NCBI GenBank assembly: GCA_029218405.1
Contig: JAQXRG010000167.1
Span: forward strand, 1 to 38,824
Direction: 5' to 3'
Origin: Bacteroidales bacterium
Lineage (GTDB): Bacteria; Bacteroidota; Bacteroidia; Bacteroidales; Bacteroidaceae
Length of the DNA: 38,824 bases
The notes beneath the pieces were generated by a model. It did no database searches. It was not told the origin of the DNA and worked only from the letters and a program-made list of their open reading frames with translations. Below are positions 34,589-38,824 of the stretch, one piece after another. Numbering within the stretch: the first letter of the stretch is position 1; every line of letters starts with the position of its first letter. The translations under genes were made by a program, and so were the position numbers.

Positions 34589-34596
34589 CAAAGGTA
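34589..34596 (-). promoter_or_regulatory. Probable -7 element of the ABC-F gene
   Basis: TACCTTTG on the minus strand, 47 nt before the ATG at 34541. No convincing -33 was found. It lies 44 bp from the facing grpE -7 element. Confidence 0.5.
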
Positions 34597-34640
34597 CGCA
34601 TTTAAAACGGAATGGCTATGACAGTGTGACATATTTTTAG

Positions 34641-34648
34641 TAATTTTG
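34641..34648 (+). promoter_or_regulatory. Probable -7 element of grpE-dnaJ
   Basis: TAATTTTG on the plus strand, a full consensus match, 111 nt before the grpE ATG. A clear -33 element is missing. The 34649-34759 leader also contains a TACTTTTTG that could be a second start. No CIRCE-type inverted repeat was seen. Confidence 0.55.
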
Positions 34649-34759
34649 CAGCCGATACGCCTGTAGTGGGCGGTCAGGCATACTTTTTGTTGGACAAGAA
34701 CGGGCGTTCAGTCCCTGAGAAGTAAGAAATGAGTAGCAATTTATAAAAACTATCCAGAT

Positions 34760-35341
34760 ATGAGTACACAAGAAAATCATCCCTCACAAGAGGAAGAAGT
34801 AGTAAAGAACCAGGAAGGTATCCCTGCCGAAGAGTGTGTTGAGACAGCAGCCGACCAGAAGGAGGACGCTGCTTGCTGCGACGAACAGGCCAAGGAGCTG
34901 GCTGAGACCAAGCAGGCTCTTGAAGAAATGAAAGACAAATACTTGCGCTCGGTGGCCGAATTTGACAATTACCGCAAGCGCACGTTGAAGGAAAAGGCTG
35001 AACTGATCAAGAACGGGGGCGAGAAGGCGATAACGGCTGTCCTGCCGGTCCTGGACGACCTGGAACGGGCATTGGAGAACATGAAGAAGACGGATGACAT
35101 AGAGGCCGTCTGCCAGGGTATCGACCTTATCTACCAGAAGTTTTTGAAGGGCCTGGCCCAGGAAGGGCTGGAAAAGATGGAGCCTGTCGGCGAGGTGTTT
35201 GATACGGATGTGCATGAGGCCGTGGCACTGGTCCCGGCACCCGACGAGGCGCAGAAGGGAAAGGTGCTGGATTGCGTGCAGACCGGCTATAAGCTGAATG
35301 ACAAGGTAATCCGTCACGCCAAGGTGGTGGTGGCTCAATAA
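34760..35341 (+). CDS. grpE: Nucleotide exchange factor GrpE
   Basis: Releases ADP from DnaK in the chaperone cycle. The 193-residue product has an acidic, disordered start (1-42), a long coiled-coil helix (about 43-90; ALEEMKDKYLRSVAEFDNYRKRT), the ITAVLPVLDDLERAL helices and the C-terminal beta-wing domain with EVFDTDVHEAVALVP and YKLNDKVIRHAKVVV. dnaJ follows 30 nt downstream. dnaK is not in the window. It is divergent from the ABC-F gene. Confidence 0.97.
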   Translation: MSTQENHPSQEEEVVKNQEGIPAEECVETAADQKEDAACCDEQAKELAETKQALEEMKDKYLRSVAEFDNYRKRTLKEKAELIKNGGEKAITAVLPVLDDLERALENMKKTDDIEAVCQGIDLIYQKFLKGLAQEGLEKMEPVGEVFDTDVHEAVALVPAPDEAQKGKVLDCVQTGYKLNDKVIRHAKVVVAQ

Positions 35342-35371
35342 TCGTGTCCCGGACTGGCAGAAGAATGTATC

Positions 35372-36565
35372 ATGGCAACAAGAAGAGACTATTACGAAGT
35401 GCTGGGGGTCGCCAAGACGGCCTCGGCAGACGAGATAAAGAGAGCCTACCGGAAGAAGGCTATCCAGTATCACCCCGACCGGAATCCCGGTGACAAGGAG
35501 GCGGAGGAGAAGTTCAAGGAGGCGGCGGAGGCCTATGAGGTGCTGAGCAATCCTGACAAGCGTTCGCGCTACGACCAGTTCGGGTTCGCGGGAGTGGACG
35601 GTGCCGCAGGCGGCGGAGCCGGTGGCTTCGGCGGGTTTGGCGGACAGGGAATGTCGATGGATGACATCTTCTCGATGTTCGGCGATATTTTCGGCGGTCA
35701 TGGTGGAGGTTTCAGTGGCTTCGGCGGCGGCTTCGGCGGTGGCGGACAGGCCCGTCAGCGCAAGTTCCGCGGCTCGGACCTCCGGGTGAAGGTGAAGCTC
35801 TCGCTGAAGGAAATCTCAACGGGCGTGGAGAAGAAGTTCAAGCTGAAGAAATATGTGCCGTGCACGCATTGCCATGGTACGGGTGCCGAAGGCAATGACG
35901 GGGTGGAGACCTGTCCTACCTGTCACGGTACCGGCAGTGTGACCCGCACGCAGCAGAGCATCTTCGGCATGATGCAGACGCAGACCGTATGTCCGCAATG
36001 TGGAGGCGAAGGCAAGATTGTCAAGCACAAGTGCAAGGAGTGCGACGGCGAAGGCATTGTGTATGGCGAGGAAGTGGTGACCGTGAAGATTCCGGCCGGT
36101 GTGGCGGAAGGGATGCAGGTCACGCTGAACGGCAAGGGCAATGCGGGCAAGCACAACGGTGTGCCGGGCGACTTGCTGGTGCTGATTGAGGAAGAACAGC
36201 ATCCTGACCTCATCCGTGATGAGAGTGACCTGATTTACAACCTGCTGCTGAGTGTGCCCCAGGCGGCTTTGGGAGCTTCTGTGGAGATTCCCACTGTCGA
36301 TGGAAAGGCGAAGATCAAGATTGAGCCGGGCACTCAGCCGGGCAAGGTGCTGCGCCTGCGTGGTAAGGGGCTGCCTAACTTGAACAGCTATGGCTACAAT
36401 ACGGGTACGGGTGACTTGCTGGTGAACGTCAGTGTCTATATTCCTGAGACATTGAGCAAGGATGAGCGCAAGGCGATGGAGAAATGGCAGGAGTCGGAGA
36501 GCTTCCAGCCCAATGCCACGCTGAAAGAGAAAATCTTCAAGAAATTCAAGAGCTTGTTTGACTGA
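35372..36565 (+). CDS. dnaJ: Chaperone DnaJ (type I Hsp40)
   Basis: Delivers unfolded proteins to DnaK and stimulates its ATPase. The 397-residue product has a J domain with HPD at 34-36, a Gly/Phe-rich linker (about 74-126), and four zinc-binding repeats with cysteines at 164/167, 181/184, 207/210 and 221/224 ([32 protein letters not shown]). Two C-terminal substrate-binding domains and the dimerisation tail follow. It has complete type I architecture. Located 30 nt after grpE and followed by an intrinsic terminator. Confidence 0.98.
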   Translation: MATRRDYYEVLGVAKTASADEIKRAYRKKAIQYHPDRNPGDKEAEEKFKEAAEAYEVLSNPDKRSRYDQFGFAGVDGAAGGGAGGFGGFGGQGMSMDDIFSMFGDIFGGHGGGFSGFGGGFGGGGQARQRKFRGSDLRVKVKLSLKEISTGVEKKFKLKKYVPCTHCHGTGAEGNDGVETCPTCHGTGSVTRTQQSIFGMMQTQTVCPQCGGEGKIVKHKCKECDGEGIVYGEEVVTVKIPAGVAEGMQVTLNGKGNAGKHNGVPGDLLVLIEEEQHPDLIRDESDLIYNLLLSVPQAALGASVEIPTVDGKAKIKIEPGTQPGKVLRLRGKGLPNLNSYGYNTGTGDLLVNVSVYIPETLSKDERKAMEKWQESESFQPNATLKEKIFKKFKSLFD

Positions 36566-36623
36566 TGCCTGGCCGGCAGTCGGTGTGCGAAAGTTGACAG
36601 GAATCCGGTCAACGGGCAGAGAG

Positions 36624-36657
36624 GTTACGGTGGTAGAACACTGCCGTAACTTTTTTT
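36624..36657 (+). terminator. Intrinsic terminator of grpE-dnaJ
   Basis: A 10-bp stem with two G-U pairs (36624-36633 with 36641-36650), a 7-nt loop and seven T (36651-36657). Confidence 0.88.
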
Positions 36658-36702
36658 GTGCCCGATGGAAGGGGCTGGCCTTTCGTCTGTGGCTTCATTT
36701 AT

Positions 36703-36806
36703 GCACGACACAGCCGAATGCCTTGCATCAGAGGGAGGAAGACTGCTACATCTCCCGTCATCCTCTACAGGACATTCGGCTGTCGTTGTGCCGAAACATT
36801 CGGCTG
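36703..36806. repeat. Intergenic inverted and direct repeat element
   Basis: An inverted repeat pairs 36703-36720 with 36773-36791 (18 against 19 bases, one bulge and one mismatch area). The decamer CATTCGGCTG occurs inverted at 36711-36720 and direct at 36773-36782 and 36797-36806. A further small palindrome (CCGAA-ACA-TTCGG, 36791-36803) joins the two direct copies. It lies in the 36566-36857 gap between convergent dnaJ and the PpiD-like gene. A nearby 10-bp direct repeat GCTTAGAAAT occurs at 36816-36825 and 36856-36865. No gene is supported here. Confidence 0.75.
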
Positions 36807-36857
36807 CTTCTTATTGCTTAGAAATGCTGATTCTTCGCCATAACGGGTTCTAAGAGC

Positions 36858-38824
36858 TTAGAAATACAGGTAGCGTTCGTCGATGACTTGCGCCTTTTCG
36901 CGCAGCTCATAGAGGCTTTGCGAAGCGAAACGCATGGCCATATTCGACAACGTGGATTCTTCCTTCTTGGCATCAAATTCCTCAGCGGTCTTCTCCTTTG
37001 CCAATACCTGAATCATATAGACACCGGCATTTCCCTTGATGGGGGCTGACACCTTGCCCTGCTCGATTTTGGCGGCCACCGCACTCACGGCAGGCTCGCT
37101 GGCGCGGGCCACAGAGATGTAGGCAGGAGCCGCGAAAGTGACGTGCTTGATGGTGTCGCTGACAGCGTCCTTGACAGCAGTCACCTGTGACAGGGAGTTG
37201 AAGCCCTTCATCTGTGCCATAATCTGTTCGGCCTTCTTGTCGCGGCGGATTTCTGCACGCAGCATGTCGGCTACTTGCTGGATGTTCACGTATCCTTTCT
37301 TGTTAACTCGCTCCAGCGCCACTACCAACAGGTGGTCGTTGTCACCGCATTCGTAGAGCGGAGACACCTGACCCGGCTTGGCGTCGAACACCCATTTCAG
37401 GGCTTCACGGGTGGATTTCACACCGCCTACATAGTGCTCGGCACTGCTGAATCCCTGGCGCGGGATGATGCTGTAACCGCTTTCCTCGGCGTTCTTTTCC
37501 ATATCGGCGAGCGTGGTGTTGGCGGCCACGAACTGGCTGAAGGCGTTGTATGCCTTGTTGTAGGTCTCTTTGCTGAATTCAACGGGACGTTTTACGATGG
37601 CTACCTTATACTTGTCTTTCATCACTTTCTTGCCGGTTACCTGAAGAATGATGTTTGCCTGGCCAATCTTCAGGTTGGTCAGTTCGTTCACCGGCTGGCT
37701 GATGAGCGCGTTCACCAGTTTGGCGTTGTCGGCATCCAATGTCCCGCCTTCCCAGCTTTGTGCGTTCACCCAGTTGGCGGTGCCTTCCTGACCGTAAATC
37801 TTCGCCACTTCGGCGAAGCTGGCACCTCCCTTGATGGCTGTGAAAATGCTGTCAGCCAGTGTGGTGGTCTTTGATTCCGTATCGGTATATACCTGAATCT
37901 GACGGAACTCGATGGAGTCAGGAGCGGTGGTCTTCGCGATAATCTTGAAAGCGTTGTAGGAGTCGTCAGTCTGGTTGTAGTAGGGGCCATAGACTTCTCC
38001 TACTGCGGTAGAGTCCAGACGGGCGGCTACATCGGCCGGCAGCACGGTCTTGTTGACCGGGATGTCCGAATAGATGGCCGTGGAGCCCGTGGAGCGGACA
38101 AAGGCACCGAAGTCGCTGGTCGTGGAGGCCAGCTGGTTGCTGTAGTCGGTCACTTCGTCCTGCACTTCCTTACGGTCTGCTTCCGACGGGGTTACCCGGA
38201 AATCGATGTACTTGATGTCGCGGGTCTCAACCGGCTGCTTGAAGTTTTCCTTGCGCTCCTCGTACAGCCGCTTGATGTCCGCGTCGCTCACCGTGATGGT
38301 AGAGTCGCTGATGGTGGAGTAGGGGATGCCTGCCAGCAGAATCTGGTTTTCCTGCACGCGGGCGTTGAAAGCGTCCTCAGCAGCGACGGGATTCGAGAGG
38401 AAGGACTTGGTGATGAGGTCCTGATACTTCTGCGCCAGTGTGTTCTGCTTCAGGGTCTTCTCGATGAACTTCCAGAAATTGCCCATCTTCTGATAGTACT
38501 CCACATACTGGGCGGGCAGGTTGGAAGTGCCCAGATTGGCATAGTCCACCAGGAACTTCTTCAGCATGTCCTTGTCGAACGCGCCCGTCTGCGGGTTGCG
38601 GAAGGGGGTCTGCATCAGGATAGGGTGTGTGCCTTCGTCGATGATGTGCTGGATTTCCGCGTCGGTCACGGTCAGTCCCAGCTTCTTGGCCTCAGCGGCG
38701 ATGAGTTCGTTGTTGACGTAGGTCTGCCATACCTGGTCCTTGATTTGGGTGAGTTGTTCTTCGGAGAGAGCGGTCAGTCCGTTCGTCAGTTTGATGACTT
38801 CGCTCATCTCTTCCACCAGTTTCT
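36858..38824 (-). CDS. ppiD: PpiD/SurA-type periplasmic peptidylprolyl isomerase (5' end outside window)
   Basis: A folding factor for exported proteins. About 655 residues are visible; the start, with the expected N-terminal membrane anchor, lies beyond the right edge. An in-frame GTG at 38816 is not a credible start, since the frame continues through KLVEEMSEV. The N-terminal chaperone region has ALSEEQLTQIKDQVWQTYVNNELIAAEAKKLGLTVTD split over two helices and FRNPQTGAFDKDMLKKFL, as in SurA_N/PpiD. A parvulin-like PPIase unit lies in the middle (IEFRQIQVYTD ... GGASFAEVAKIYGQEG), followed by a second degenerate unit. Convergent with dnaJ. Confidence 0.93.
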   Translation of the reverse strand, partial: KLVEEMSEVIKLTNGLTALSEEQLTQIKDQVWQTYVNNELIAAEAKKLGLTVTDAEIQHIIDEGTHPILMQTPFRNPQTGAFDKDMLKKFLVDYANLGTSNLPAQYVEYYQKMGNFWKFIEKTLKQNTLAQKYQDLITKSFLSNPVAAEDAFNARVQENQILLAGIPYSTISDSTITVSDADIKRLYEERKENFKQPVETRDIKYIDFRVTPSEADRKEVQDEVTDYSNQLASTTSDFGAFVRSTGSTAIYSDIPVNKTVLPADVAARLDSTAVGEVYGPYYNQTDDSYNAFKIIAKTTAPDSIEFRQIQVYTDTESKTTTLADSIFTAIKGGASFAEVAKIYGQEGTANWVNAQSWEGGTLDADNAKLVNALISQPVNELTNLKIGQANIILQVTGKKVMKDKYKVAIVKRPVEFSKETYNKAYNAFSQFVAANTTLADMEKNAEESGYSIIPRQGFSSAEHYVGGVKSTREALKWVFDAKPGQVSPLYECGDNDHLLVVALERVNKKGYVNIQQVADMLRAEIRRDKKAEQIMAQMKGFNSLSQVTAVKDAVSDTIKHVTFAAPAYISVARASEPAVSAVAAKIEQGKVSAPIKGNAGVYMIQVLAKEKTAEEFDAKKEESTLSNMAMRFASQSLYELREKAQVIDERYLYF

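Noticed and set aside
36558..36853. Three overlapping short plus-strand frames after dnaJ
   Set aside because: They overlap the dnaJ terminator and the inverted repeats, and have no start signal or family resemblance.

Overview
The window looks like a core chromosomal segment of a Bacteroidales bacterium, probably a relatively GC-rich Bacteroidaceae member. The reasons are: a complete bat (Bacteroides aerotolerance) operon; a DUF4295 gene following the rpmB-rpmG genes; an L-fucose isomerase / lactaldehyde reductase / fucose permease cluster; HU-family, tricorn-type S41 and OMP_b-brl proteins of Bacteroidetes type; and promoters that fit the Bacteroides consensus (-33 TTTG or TTG, about 20 nt, -7 TAnnTTTG) instead of the E. 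coli one. No genus is claimed. No tRNA, rRNA, CRISPR array or intact mobile element was seen, and no stretch above about 300 bp lacks a gene.

Layout. Positions 1-250 hold the tail of a possible IS110-type transposase and a strong bidirectional terminator. A small winged-helix gene (minus) and map (plus) diverge from facing promoters at about 520-590. The plus strand then carries map-tsaD-pncC (protein maturation, tRNA t6A, NAD salvage); rpmB-rpmG-DUF4295 (ribosome), closed by a strong terminator; and ftsY-rimO followed by a protein with HU-like domains, a membrane span and a LysM domain. From 7.5 to 16.8 kb is one long operon: moxR, DUF58, a BatD-like gene, batA, batB, batC, batD, batE and a PAP2 phosphatase. 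Next are a monocistronic small HTH gene and a DUF2007-Usp-Usp fusion.

The minus strand from 25.6 down to 18.4 kb is a tightly coupled five-gene operon: tricorn-like S41 protease, LysM/periplasmic-binding-fold protein, outer-membrane barrel, exonuclease III and a second PAP2 phosphatase. Upstream of it, also on minus, are an ACT-domain gene with phenylacetate-CoA ligase, the fucI-fucO-fucP genes, a small outer-membrane protein and an ABC-F ATPase. grpE-dnaJ (plus) diverge from the ABC-F gene. A PpiD/SurA-type isomerase (minus) runs off the right edge.

Functional themes are envelope biogenesis and stress (Bat complex, two PAP2 enzymes, LysM proteins, S41 protease, PpiD), translation (map, tsaD, L28/L33, DUF4295, rimO, ABC-F) and host-glycan sugar use (fucose). 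The most interesting single gene is the HU-TM-LysM protein, which by topology could connect DNA to the cell wall. Several intergenic palindromes, notably at 30.2, 32.9 and 36.7 kb, are not explained by the genes and may belong to dispersed repeat families.
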